Of a stretch of 64,000 bases of DNA, positions 41,520 through 50,340 are shown one piece after another. Under the pieces are notes generated by a model. The model searched no databases, was not told the DNA's origin, and saw only the letters and a list, made by a program, of their open reading frames with translations. A program made the position numbers and the translations under genes. Origin of the DNA: Polynucleobacter antarcticus (GTDB lineage Bacteria > Pseudomonadota > Gammaproteobacteria > Burkholderiales > Burkholderiaceae); assembly GCF_013307245.1 (NCBI RefSeq), contig NZ_CP028941.1:1054001-1118000 (forward strand). The letters are read 5' to 3'. The first letter of the stretch is position 1. Each line of letters starts with the position of its first letter.

Positions 41520-42260
41520 TTAGCCAGTATGTAAGCCACCATTGAGGGAAAAGTCCGCACCGGTTGCATAGCCGCCATCTTCCGAAGCAATCCAGCAGCA
41601 AATAGAGGCAATCTCTTCTGGTGTACCCAAACGCTTGACTGGTATACCGGCAACAATTTTTTCCAACACATCTTCTCGGATTGCTTTGACCATATCCGTG
41701 CCGATATAACCCGGGGAAACTGTATTGACCGTCACACCCTTTGAGGCTAGCTCTTGAGATAGAGCCATCGTAAATCCATGCAATCCAGCTTTAGCAGTGG
41801 AGTAATTGGACTGACCAAATTGACCTTTTTGACCATTGACAGAGGAAATATTAATAATGCGACCCCAGCCGTTATCCGCCATACCATCGACTACTTGCTT
41901 GGTAACATTAAACAAGGAGTTGAGGTTCGTATCAATCACTGCCTTCCAAGCATCTGGGGTCATCTTACGAAACACGCTGTCTTTTGTAATGCCGGCATTG
42001 TTGACCAAAATATCCACGCGCCCTACTTCAGCCTTTACTTTGTCGAACGCTGCAACGGTACTCTCCCAATCAGAGACATTACCTTCAGATGGTATGAAGT
42101 CATAGCCCAATACTTTTTGCTCGCCAATCCAGCGATCCTTGCGTGGAGAATTCGGGCCGCAACCAGCGATGACTTTGTAGCCATCTTTAGCAAGGCGTTG
42201 ACAAATAGCGGTACCAATACCGCCCATACCACCGGTGACATATGCAATCTTTTGAGCCAT
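41520..42260 (-). CDS. phaB: Acetoacetyl-CoA reductase
   Basis: NADPH-dependent short-chain dehydrogenase that reduces acetoacetyl-CoA to (R)-3-hydroxybutyryl-CoA, the PHB monomer. 246 aa, normal. The cofactor loop TGGMGGIG is at about 9-16, NNAGIT in the middle, and the catalytic Ser (ISSVNGQ), Tyr and Lys (YSTAKAG) are intact. A GGGGAA ribosome site precedes the start. It lies between phaC and phaR. The substrate is inferred from its neighbours and motif closeness to known PhaB. Confidence 0.97.
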   Translation of the reverse strand: MAQKIAYVTGGMGGIGTAICQRLAKDGYKVIAGCGPNSPRKDRWIGEQKVLGYDFIPSEGNVSDWESTVAAFDKVKAEVGRVDILVNNAGITKDSVFRKMTPDAWKAVIDTNLNSLFNVTKQVVDGMADNGWGRIINISSVNGQKGQFGQSNYSTAKAGLHGFTMALSQELASKGVTVNTVSPGYIGTDMVKAIREDVLEKIVAGIPVKRLGTPEEIASICCWIASEDGGYATGADFSLNGGLHTG

Positions 42261-42284
42261 GTAATTCCCCTTGTGAAAACTAAG

Positions 42285-43916
42285 TTAAGAAGCTGTTGTA
42301 ATTTTTTCTTTTACGTACTTACCAGGTGCAGCTTCAATTTTTTTATATTTACTGTTACCAAATGTTTTACTCGCTTTAATTCTTTTACCGCCAAAATCTG
42401 CTAACCACTGAGCGTAATGAGGCCACCAACTACCTTTAATATCTTTTGCAGCAGATAGCCAATCATCCGCAGTCTTAGCTAGCTTGTTATTTTCAAAATA
42501 ATGACGCTTATTTTTTGCTGGCGGATTAATGACACCAGCGATATGGCCTGACGCACCTAAGACAAAGTGATTCTTGCCTTTTAAGAGATGCGTAGATTGG
42601 TAAGCAGACTTCCAAGGCACGATGTGATCATCATGTGAGGCATAAATAAACGCAGGTACCGTAATTTTTCCAAGATCCACTTTTTGGCCACAGACGGTCA
42701 ACTTGCCCGGCTGAATCAATTCATTTTGCAGATAGGTATGACGCAAGTACCAGCAATACATTGGGCCAGGAAGATTGGTAGAGTCGCCATTCCAATACAG
42801 AAGATCAAAGGGTGGTGGTGAATTTCCCTTTAAATAATTTTCAACAACATAGTTCCACACAAGATCATTGGGGCGTAAAAAAGAAAAGGTATTACCCAGA
42901 TCTAAGCCAGACATCATGCCGAACTTACCCGCTTCACCGCCAATGGTACTCTCGCGCAATTTGATCATGCTCTCGTCAATGAAGACATCCAAAATCCCAC
43001 TGTCACTAAAATCCAAAAGGGTTGTGAATAAGGTCAAGCTTTCAACATGGTCTTGTTTACGGGCAGCAAGCACTGCTAAGGCGGTGGACACTAAGGTACC
43101 GCCAACACAAAAACCTAAGATATTGATTTTGTCTACGCCGCCAATATCTTTCGCCACTTCAATGGCTTTAATAACACCCTCACCCACATAGTCGTCCCAA
43201 GTGATGTGTGACATCGCATTATCTGGATTTTTCCACGACACCAAGAAAACAGTGTGCCCTTGCTCTACCATGTACCGCACTACAGAATTGTCTGGCTGTA
43301 AATCTAAGATGTAATATTTATTAATGCATGGTGGCACCATAAGATACGGTCGCTCAAATACCGTCTCTGTTAAAGGCTTGTATTGAATCAGCTCAAACAG
43401 TGCATTGCGAAAAATAATTTGGCCTTCTGTAGTGGCAATATTTTTACCCAGCTCAAAAGCGCTCTCATCAGTTTGAGAGACTTTGCCTTTTTTTAAATCC
43501 CCCAGTAAATTTGCAATACCATTTTGAATAGACTGGCCTTGCGAACTAATAATGTTTTCCAATACTTCAGGGTTGGTAGCAATAAAATTAGAAGGGGATA
43601 AAGCATCGATCATTTGTTCTGTTGTGAACAAAATTTTGACTTTTGTTTTTTCATCTGCATCCACTGCTTTTGCAAGAGCTAGCAAATGTTTGGAGTTCAA
43701 CAAATAACTTGCTGCAATCATCTTGCTCCAAGAGGAATGCCATGCTTTTCCAGAAAAACGGCGATCTTCTAATTCAATAGACTCTGGATTAGTAGCAAGA
43801 TGAGAAAGTTCCTCAAAATAGGCTTTTTGTATTTCCGTTAAACGCTCTGGTGGAATCAGAGCCATGTGCTGTGGAGCCAATGAAGGAGCGGCGCCAGAAT
43901 TGATACCTGAAAACAT
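42285..43916 (-). CDS. phaC: Class I poly(3-hydroxybutyrate) synthase
   Basis: Polymerises (R)-3-hydroxyacyl-CoA into storage polyester at the granule surface. The start at 43916 (MFSGINSG) is preferred because AAGAG lies 6 bases before it; 43922 is also possible. The lipase-like box GFCVGG has the catalytic Cys272 by the longer numbering. NLPGPMYCWYLRHTYL and DHIVPWKSAY (Asp) are typical, with the catalytic His in GASGHIAGV. N-terminal residues 1-90 form the variable domain. First gene of the phaC-phaB-phaR order. Confidence 0.96.
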   Translation of the reverse strand: MFSGINSGAAPSLAPQHMALIPPERLTEIQKAYFEELSHLATNPESIELEDRRFSGKAWHSSWSKMIAASYLLNSKHLLALAKAVDADEKTKVKILFTTEQMIDALSPSNFIATNPEVLENIISSQGQSIQNGIANLLGDLKKGKVSQTDESAFELGKNIATTEGQIIFRNALFELIQYKPLTETVFERPYLMVPPCINKYYILDLQPDNSVVRYMVEQGHTVFLVSWKNPDNAMSHITWDDYVGEGVIKAIEVAKDIGGVDKINILGFCVGGTLVSTALAVLAARKQDHVESLTLFTTLLDFSDSGILDVFIDESMIKLRESTIGGEAGKFGMMSGLDLGNTFSFLRPNDLVWNYVVENYLKGNSPPPFDLLYWNGDSTNLPGPMYCWYLRHTYLQNELIQPGKLTVCGQKVDLGKITVPAFIYASHDDHIVPWKSAYQSTHLLKGKNHFVLGASGHIAGVINPPAKNKRHYFENNKLAKTADDWLSAAKDIKGSWWPHYAQWLADFGGKRIKASKTFGNSKYKKIEAAPGKYVKEKITTAS

Positions 43917-43963
43917 AATCATCTCTTAATTAAAGTAAGACTATTCTGCCTCTATAAGCCCAT

Positions 43964-43986
43964 TAGGGTTATACGCACTAACCCTA
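43964..43986. repeat. Inverted repeat in the phaC leader
   Basis: TAGGGTTA (43964-43971) and TAACCCTA (43979-43986) flank a 7-bp spacer, 42 bp upstream of the phaC frame. It could be an operator or a leader hairpin. There is no T run for termination. Confidence 0.35.
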
Positions 43987-44025
43987 GCCCTATGGCTAAG
44001 CCAGGAATTTTCTAAGAGCCTAGAA

Positions 44026-44819
44026 TCACTTTTTCAGGGGAATCCAAATCAGGGAAGCAAAACGTCCCGTGATGCCATCCCGCCTATAGGAAAAAAAGCG
44101 GGCTGAATCATGAAAGGTGCAAAATCCACCCCCTGATATATGCTCCACACCCACGGAGCGCAAACGATCCTGAGCCAATAGATAGAGGTTGGCAAGGTAC
44201 TTTCCAGAGCGTCCTTTAATTGGCATGAATGCCTTGCTCAGGATCGGCTGGGGCGACATACTGAATGCCTCAAGTACATCTTCTCCCACCTCAAAGGCGT
44301 CTTGACTGATCGCTGGACCCATCCAAGCCAGGATGTCTCGGGATTGCAAAGCGGGTTGTAGTGAGCGCATTGCACCAACTGTTTGCTCTAACACCCCAGA
44401 ACTTAAGCCCCTCCAACCCGCATGAGCTGCGCCCACAATGTCGCCATGAATGCTAGTAAATAAAACTGGCATGCAATCTGCTGCCAAAATTGCCAAAACT
44501 TCACCTGGCGTCTGGGTTACCGATGCATCCGCCTCAAACGGGCCATTGAGGGCGGATTCTCGGGAAGGGAAGGCATGCTGACCAGCCTGCCATGTACTTG
44601 CTTTAACCAGAGGGGCTCACTTGGTAGACACTCGCTTAGGATAGCTCTATTTTTGAGGACATCAGCAGGCTCATCACCTGCATTTACACCAAGATTCAAT
44701 TGATTAAATGGAGGCTTGCTCACCCCGCCAAGCCGTGTTGTGCAAAAAGCTTGGGTAGGTGAAGGGATAGCCCACTCAGGCCGAATATATTGGCTAGTTT
44801 CGGAATTAATGCTGATCAT
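44026..44819 (-). pseudogene. pgeF: pgeF (YfiH, peptidoglycan editing / laccase-domain protein), frameshifted
   Basis: Two adjacent frames cover one YfiH-family protein of about 264 aa. 44819-44517 encodes the N-terminal part to WLKQVHG then shifts into SMPSLPENPPSMARLRRMHR and stops. 44496-44026 starts in the middle of the copper/zinc-site domain (ILAADCMPVLF, AHAGWRGL). One base inserted near 44585-44592 restores VHG-QAGQHAFPS and a continuous protein. A deletion in the genome or a read error both fit. E. coli YfiH corrects peptidoglycan precursors, which is known for the family. It overlaps rluD by 14 bp. Confidence 0.85.
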
Positions 44820-45843
44820 TTTTAATAGATGCTAATAAAGCAGCTTCTTTAGGAAGATCATCTTCACTCATTCCAACCTGGGGAAGCAGTAGCTTAAGGT
44901 CGTCAGGTGGAAGACAGAACCAAGTCATGATTTCTTGGGTTGCGGGGTGCTGAAGGCTCAGCGCATACGCATGTAAAGCCTGGCGTTCAAAAGGGAGAGA
45001 TTTAGCAACGCCGGGAGTTTTTTTGCGATAGACCGGGTCGCCCAGCAAAGGAAAGCCCAAGGACTCCAAGTGCACTCGAATTTGATGTGTACGCCCCGTC
45101 TCTAATCTGCACTCCAATAAAGCTACTGGGCTTGCAGAAAACATGCCCTTTGCTAGCCTACGAAATAAGGTTGCGGCGGGCTTACCTTGGGCTGATCCCG
45201 CAGCCATTTTTAATCGATCTCGCTGATCACGACCCACTGAAGCCAATACTTTACCTTGGGAAGGTGCATCACCCCACACCCAGGCTAGGTAGCGACGACC
45301 CACCGTACGCTCCTGTAACTGCCTTACTAAGGATGTCTGCGCAATATCTGTGCGGGCCACCACCATCAGCCCTGAAGTGTCTTTATCTAAACGGTGAACG
45401 ATGCCTGCTCTAGGGAGCTGCTTAAGCTCTGGATAACGAAATAACAGGCCATTGAGTAAGGTGCCCGTCCAATTACCAGCAGCCGGATGAACCACTAAGC
45501 CAGCAGGCTTATTAATCACCATGATGGTGTCATCCTCATAGACCACATCTAAGGCAATATTTTCTGGAGCAAAGTCAAATTGCTCAGGCATTTCTTGGGG
45601 AAATACCTTAATGCTCTCTCCGCCACGCAATAGATGCCTTGCTTTGGTCACTTTTCCGTCAACAGTGACAGCACCAGCCTCAACCCATGACTTGAGGCGA
45701 TTTCGAGAGTAATCAGGTAAAGCGGAAGCCAAAACCTTGTCCAAACGCTCCCCATCAACCTCATGGGGAATTTCTAGGGCAATAAAGTCCTCTTCATCGA
45801 TATAATCAATAGGATTCGAATCAGGAGTATGCGGCAATGCCAC
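44806..45843 (-). CDS. rluD: Ribosomal large subunit pseudouridine synthase D
   Basis: Converts uridines of 23S rRNA helix 69 to pseudouridine. 345 aa. An N-terminal S4 RNA-binding domain (RLDKVLASALPDYSRNRLKSW) is followed by the catalytic domain with GIVHRLDKDTSGLM, which carries the active-site Asp. LETGRTHQIRVHL is the conserved C-terminal motif. It overlaps bamD at its start by 7 bp divergently, and pgeF at its end by 14 bp. Confidence 0.96.
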   Translation of the reverse strand: MALPHTPDSNPIDYIDEEDFIALEIPHEVDGERLDKVLASALPDYSRNRLKSWVEAGAVTVDGKVTKARHLLRGGESIKVFPQEMPEQFDFAPENIALDVVYEDDTIMVINKPAGLVVHPAAGNWTGTLLNGLLFRYPELKQLPRAGIVHRLDKDTSGLMVVARTDIAQTSLVRQLQERTVGRRYLAWVWGDAPSQGKVLASVGRDQRDRLKMAAGSAQGKPAATLFRRLAKGMFSASPVALLECRLETGRTHQIRVHLESLGFPLLGDPVYRKKTPGVAKSLPFERQALHAYALSLQHPATQEIMTWFCLPPDDLKLLLPQVGMSEDDLPKEAALLASIKNDQH

Positions 45844-46757
45844 GCTTAAAGAGCCTTTTAGTTATGTCAGAAGTAATTACAGCTGCCAGTTTACGACTTG
45901 CTGCTATTGCTGGCTATTCCGCAAAAACAAGCAATGCCCCAAAAAGTATTCCAGTACTTACATTTTATCTAGTCATCAGCGCTGCCTTTCTCTTATTGAC
46001 GGGTTGCGCTGGTAGCGATGGTCAAAAGGATGACACCGATATTTGGTCTGAGACCAAACTGTATTCTGAAGCGAACGAAAAGATGAATGATGCCGACTTT
46101 GCAAAGTGCGGCAAATATTTTGAAAAGTTAGAAGCGCGCTTTCCTTTTGGGCCTTATTCACAGCAAGCCCAAATTAATGCTGCTTACTGTTATTGGAAGG
46201 CTCAGGAAGTTCCTCAAGCCCAAGTAGCTATTGATCGATTTATTAAATTACACCAAGGTAGTCCCAATCTAGATTACGCCTACTACCTCAAAGGCCTGAT
46301 TAGCTTTAATGATGACTTGGGTTGGTTAGGAAAATTTACCGGGCAAGATCTAAGTGAACGAGATCCTAAGGCAGCGAAAGAAGCTTTTGAATCATTCAAA
46401 GTTGTCGTCGAACGTTTTCCCGATAGTAAATATGCGCCGGATTCTTTAGATCGCATGCGCTATATCGTTAACTCATTAGCTGAAGCCGATGTGATTGTGG
46501 CCCGCTTTTATTATCAACGCGGTGCATACCTAGCATCCGCAAATCGAGCACAACTAGTTATTCGTGACTATGATCGTGCCCCTGCTGTGGAAGAGGCGCT
46601 CTATTTACTAACAAAGTCTTATGAAAAACTAGGCATGGCTGATCTGAGTAATGATGCAGCCCGCGTATTTAAACTGAATTTCCCTGATAGTCAGATGTTG
46701 GCAACCGGTCAACGCGTCAAAAAAGAACGTCAATGGTGGCAGATCTGGAATCGATAA
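45837..46757 (+). CDS. bamD: Outer membrane assembly lipoprotein BamD
   Basis: Essential lipoprotein of the BAM complex that inserts outer-membrane beta-barrels. 306 aa. The lipobox LLTGC places the lipidated Cys at 57, with a hydrophobic segment at 39-55. The N-terminal signal is longer than usual, so a start at 45864 (MSEVITAASL) or later is also possible. TPR-like helix pairs follow (YSEANEKMNDADFAKCGKYF and others) with the FPFGPYSQQAQ and FPDSKYAPD repeats typical of the family. The start overlaps the rluD start. Confidence 0.95.
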   Translation: MPRLKSLLVMSEVITAASLRLAAIAGYSAKTSNAPKSIPVLTFYLVISAAFLLLTGCAGSDGQKDDTDIWSETKLYSEANEKMNDADFAKCGKYFEKLEARFPFGPYSQQAQINAAYCYWKAQEVPQAQVAIDRFIKLHQGSPNLDYAYYLKGLISFNDDLGWLGKFTGQDLSERDPKAAKEAFESFKVVVERFPDSKYAPDSLDRMRYIVNSLAEADVIVARFYYQRGAYLASANRAQLVIRDYDRAPAVEEALYLLTKSYEKLGMADLSNDAARVFKLNFPDSQMLATGQRVKKERQWWQIWNR

Positions 46758-46786
46758 ATTAAGGCTTTCCTCAAGTAACCATAGCG

Positions 46787-47914
46787 CTACTTGATGGTCA
46801 CTGGTACTCTCGGTGCTAGAGCGCATATGAGCTCATAGCCGATCGTTCCACTCATTTGCGCTACATCATCCACCGGCACTTCCTTGCCCCATAGCTCCAC
46901 AACCGTGCCCACTTTTGCACTGGGCGCTCCTCGAAGATCAATCGTGAGCATGTCCATAGAAACTTGTCCGGCTATGGGACAAATGACCGCCGTACCATCT
47001 GCACCAGCGGCATCTACCCACACTGGCGTCCCATCAGCAGCTTGGCGTGGATAACCATCTGCATAACCGCAAGCCACAATGCCAACTCGCATATCTTCAG
47101 GGGCTTCAAAGCGGCCTCCATAACCCACATGCTCACCCTTTTTCAGCTCTTGAATATCAATCACCTCGCTACGTAAAGTCATCACTGCTTGCAAATCTGA
47201 TCTCACAATATCTGCATAGGCCCCAGTTGGCGAAACGCCGTAGAGCATGATGCCGGGCCTCACCCAATCACCTAAGGTTTGCCGATGCCAAAGAATCGCT
47301 GCCGAATTAGCCAAGGAAATAGGCGCCGATAAACCTGCAATCGCCCGATCAAAACAATCCATTTGCTCACCAACGGAAGGTGAGCGCTCTACTTGATCCG
47401 CATTAGCAAAATGGGTCATATGGTGCATGTGATAGCCGGCAGCATGTAAGCGATGGAAGGCTAAACGATAGGGTTCTGACCTAAAGCCTAAGCGGTTCAT
47501 ACCGGAATTGAGTTTAAGAAAAATATTGATCTCATGACCAGAGCGATTTTGATATGCCTCCAACCACTCCAATTGCTTCTCGTTATGAATCACCAAATCA
47601 CAGCGCAACTTCACCGCAAGATCCACCTCATTTTGATGAAAGAGTCCCTCGAGAAGCAGAATACGCCCACCCCAGGCATGGTCTCTTAACCACTGAGCAT
47701 CAGTGATATCCAAAATAGCAAAACCATCAGTAGATTCAAGGCCTTGCAGCACAGCATCCAGGGTGTGTCCATAGCCCTTCGCCTTGATCACAGACCAGAT
47801 TTTAGACTCGGGGGCCAAGTCCCGGACTCGGCTTAAATTATGGCTAAAGGCATTGACATCAATAGATGCCAAAATAGGTCTGTTAATGAAGCGATTGATG
47901 AATGAACTCATATT
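46787..47914 (-). CDS. alr: Alanine racemase
   Basis: PLP enzyme that interconverts L- and D-alanine for peptidoglycan. Start 47914 (MSSFINRFINRP) is preferred because AGGTGGGG lies 6 bases upstream; 47929 is a poorer alternative. The PLP lysine is in VIKAKGYGH and the catalytic Tyr is expected near GEHVGYGGRF. C-terminal motifs DMLTIDL and GTIGYELICAL are intact. It is divergent from the LplT-like gene, and converges with bamD. Confidence 0.97.
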   Translation of the reverse strand, partial: NMSSFINRFINRPILASIDVNAFSHNLSRVRDLAPESKIWSVIKAKGYGHTLDAVLQGLESTDGFAILDITDAQWLRDHAWGGRILLLEGLFHQNEVDLAVKLRCDLVIHNEKQLEWLEAYQNRSGHEINIFLKLNSGMNRLGFRSEPYRLAFHRLHAAGYHMHHMTHFANADQVERSPSVGEQMDCFDRAIAGLSAPISLANSAAILWHRQTLGDWVRPGIMLYGVSPTGAYADIVRSDLQAVMTLRSEVIDIQELKKGEHVGYGGRFEAPEDMRVGIVACGYADGYPRQAADGTPVWVDAAGADGTAVICPIAGQVSMDMLTIDLRGAPSAKVGTVVELWGKEVPVDDVAQMSGTIGYELICALAPRVPVTIK

Positions 47915-47961
47915 CACCCCACCTTTCATGTTTTAATTAGATTCATGCATAGATTGTACGA

Positions 47962-49281
47962 ATGAACCGAAGTTTTTACACCATTATGGCGGCGCAATTT
48001 TTTTCGTCGCTTGCTGACAATGCGCTATTGATAGCAGCCATTGCCCTCCTGCTCCAGCTTGATGCTCCAGCTTGGATGACCCCTTTACTTAAATTGTTCT
48101 TTGTTCTCTCTTATGTGCTGCTGGCCGCTTTTGTGGGGGCCTTTGCTGACTCAAGGCCCAAGGGTAATGTGATGTTCATTACCAATACCATCAAATTTGT
48201 GGGTTGTGCGGTCATGCTATTTGGCAGTCATCCCTTGCTGGCTTATGCGATTGTGGGCCTTGGTGCAGCGGCATACTCACCCGCCAAATACGGCATCCTC
48301 ACGGAACTACTTCCCCCTGAAAAACTGGTAGCAGCCAATGGCTGGATCGAGGGTCTGACAGTTGGATCTATTATTTTGGGCACTGTTTTAGGTGGCGTAT
48401 TGATCAGCAAGTCGGTCTCTCACAGCCTTCTGAGCTGGGACTTGCCCATTTTGGAGACAGGTATTGATACTGCCGCAGAATCGGCCATCATGGTGATTAT
48501 GTTTATCTATGTCATCGCGGCACTGATTAATCTTCGTATTCCAGACACTGGCGCCCGATATGAGGCTCAAACAAGAAATCCTATTGGCTTAATTGTTGAT
48601 TTTTCGCATTGCTTCAAAACTCTGTGGAATGACCGTCTTGGTCAAATTTCCTTGGCGGTTACAACACTATTTTGGGGGGCGGGTGCCACCCTACAATTCA
48701 TCGTGATTAAGTGGGCTCAAGTTGCTTTGCATCTGAGTTTGTCCCAAGGCGCCATTCTTCAAGCAGTTTCTGCTTTTGGTGTTGCTGGCGGTGCAGTATG
48801 GGCCGCATCGCGAATACCGTTACGCAACTCACTTAATGTTCTGCCCTATGGTGTTGCTATGGGCGCCTTAGTCTGTGTGATGGCTATTTATAACTCAGAC
48901 ATGCTACCGAACATAACCTTGCTTTCGTTCGGCCAATTTGATATCTCACTCAACATGATGCCTGCCTACATTCTCCTAATTTTAGTGGGTTGGTTAGCTG
49001 GTTATTTTGTTGTGCCTATGAATGCCCTACTTCAACACCGAGGGCATGTCCTGATGTCAGCAGGCCACTCCATTGCTGTACAAAATTTCAATGAAAATAT
49101 CTCGGTATTGATGATGTTACTCATTTACTCTGGATTAATCTGGCTTGATGTCCCGATTCAGTATGTCATTGTTGGCTTTGGCTTAACCGTGAGTATTGTG
49201 ATGTGGATGATTATCAAACGCCATGCTAAGAATCAAGCGGAATATGACTCCATGCATCTTATTGGTGAGCACAAACACTAA
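47962..49281 (+). CDS. lplT: Lysophospholipid transporter LplT-like (MFS)
   Basis: Inner-membrane major facilitator with about 12 membrane segments, 439 aa. The start MNRSFYTIMAAQFFSSLADNA and the early motif GAFADSRPKG match the LplT group, which returns 2-acyl-lysophospholipids to the inner leaflet for reacylation. The acyltransferase partner Aas found next to or fused with LplT in some bacteria is not adjacent. It is divergent from alr and converges with holD. Confidence 0.88.
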   Translation: MNRSFYTIMAAQFFSSLADNALLIAAIALLLQLDAPAWMTPLLKLFFVLSYVLLAAFVGAFADSRPKGNVMFITNTIKFVGCAVMLFGSHPLLAYAIVGLGAAAYSPAKYGILTELLPPEKLVAANGWIEGLTVGSIILGTVLGGVLISKSVSHSLLSWDLPILETGIDTAAESAIMVIMFIYVIAALINLRIPDTGARYEAQTRNPIGLIVDFSHCFKTLWNDRLGQISLAVTTLFWGAGATLQFIVIKWAQVALHLSLSQGAILQAVSAFGVAGGAVWAASRIPLRNSLNVLPYGVAMGALVCVMAIYNSDMLPNITLLSFGQFDISLNMMPAYILLILVGWLAGYFVVPMNALLQHRGHVLMSAGHSIAVQNFNENISVLMMLLIYSGLIWLDVPIQYVIVGFGLTVSIVMWMIIKRHAKNQAEYDSMHLIGEHKH

Positions 49282-49300
49282 GCGCGTTGCAACACAACTA

Positions 49301-49840
49301 CTAGGTATTTTGTAGTACGGACTTAGCCAATAATAAGTCTTGCCAAAATAAAGCTTTGTCTTTGGGTCTTGCTACAAGTTGACTCAATTCAAAGGTGGCA
49401 ATGAGCGGTAAGTCTTCAGCTCCCTCAGTATTAAAAGCTAGCACAGTCTCCCGTAGTTGCGGCAACGCATCTCGCTCGCCTGATAATTTTTGGGCAACCA
49501 CACCCCCGAATGCCACTGCCACTATCGGTATACCATCTTGAGGTAGTAGCTCAGGATCTATTTTTTCTGCTGGATTTTTCCAGGACCACTCCTGTGGTGA
49601 TAACCCCAATACACGAATCACATTCTGAAAAAGAACTTCAGTATCCCCTTGTGGCTTATTGCCAAAGAACCACCATAAGCTCTTAGGAGGCTGAGTTGGC
49701 TGCGGTAGTTGCGTTGGCGCGTCTGCTGGAGTGGCCGCATGATGTGGCTCTTCAGGTAACGAAGCAACAGGAGCATCACGCGAAGTCCATTCGGTAATAC
49801 CCATTTCTTTTAAAAAGGATGTATTTGTATTCATATTCAA
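49301..49840 (-). CDS. holD: Probable DNA polymerase III psi subunit (HolD-like)
   Basis: A 179-aa protein that would fit an unannotated hypothetical but matches E. coli psi at several points. Residues 9-18 FLKEMGITEW resemble LQQLGITQW of the psi tail that binds subunit chi and SSB. VIRVLGLSPQ...PEKI..LLPQ follows the order of psi VLRALTVSPD...PEKI..LPQ, and DKALFWQDL matches the C-terminal ARAALWQQI. A Pro-rich linker (24-52) is an addition. It overlaps rimI by 4 bp; in E. coli holD overlaps rimI as well. Its order relative to rimI is reversed here. Assigned by alignment by eye. Confidence 0.6.
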   Translation of the reverse strand: MNMNTNTSFLKEMGITEWTSRDAPVASLPEEPHHAATPADAPTQLPQPTQPPKSLWWFFGNKPQGDTEVLFQNVIRVLGLSPQEWSWKNPAEKIDPELLPQDGIPIVAVAFGGVVAQKLSGERDALPQLRETVLAFNTEGAEDLPLIATFELSQLVARPKDKALFWQDLLLAKSVLQNT

Positions 49841-50340
49841 GCATCTAGCTTAATGGATTTCGCCAGAACTAAAGCATCCTCACGCAACTGACTTCCCGTC
49901 TCAGCCGGATAGTAGCTCTTCCTAAGACCGATTTGCTCATATCCAAGGTACTCATACAGCGCTAAAGCACTCCTATTACTCGGCCTCACTTCCAAAATAA
50001 TTCTCGGCATGTTCTGCTGTGCTGCTACTCCTTCAATGGCATGCATCATCTTGATGCCAATACCCAGCCTGCGTAATTTAGGAGAGACGGTAATATTTAA
50101 AAGGTGTAACTCATCTACAGCGGGGAAAAGTACGCAATAAGCCCACAAAATCTGAGGGTCTAGATAGCTTCCTTCTATTGCGGCCTCTCCCTGCGGACGA
50201 ACGCAATAGGCCCAATGACCTGCCGTCAGTGAATCTGAAAAATTACCGTGAGTCCATGGGTGGTGATGCGATACCGATTCAATTGCCAAGACCGCATCAA
50301 GGTCTGTCAATGCCATCGGTGAAAAACATAACTCAGCCAT
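49837..50340 (-). CDS. rimI: Ribosomal protein S18 alanine N-acetyltransferase
   Basis: GNAT-family acetyltransferase acting on ribosomal protein S18. I choose the start at 50340 (MAELCFSPMALTD), which overlaps the tsaB stop by 8 bp; an upstream ATG at 50412 lies inside tsaB. That leaves 167 aa. The acetyl-CoA loop is RRLGIGIKMM, and the C-terminal motif IILEVRPSNRSALALYEYLGY is standard RimI. It lies between tsaB and holD, a common arrangement in proteobacteria. Confidence 0.93.
   Translation of the reverse strand: MAELCFSPMALTDLDAVLAIESVSHHHPWTHGNFSDSLTAGHWAYCVRPQGEAAIEGSYLDPQILWAYCVLFPAVDELHLLNITVSPKLRRLGIGIKMMHAIEGVAAQQNMPRIILEVRPSNRSALALYEYLGYEQIGLRKSYYPAETGSQLREDALVLAKSIKLDA

Noticed and set aside
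41778..42404. 208-codon plus-strand frame opposite phaB
   Set aside because: Antisense shadow of a clear short-chain dehydrogenase; Cys-rich text without family match.
49301..49840. Truncated uracil-DNA glycosylase (family 4)
   Set aside because: FGGVVAQKLSG resembles the family but the GEAPG site and cluster cysteines are absent, while the psi-subunit pattern and rimI linkage fit better.
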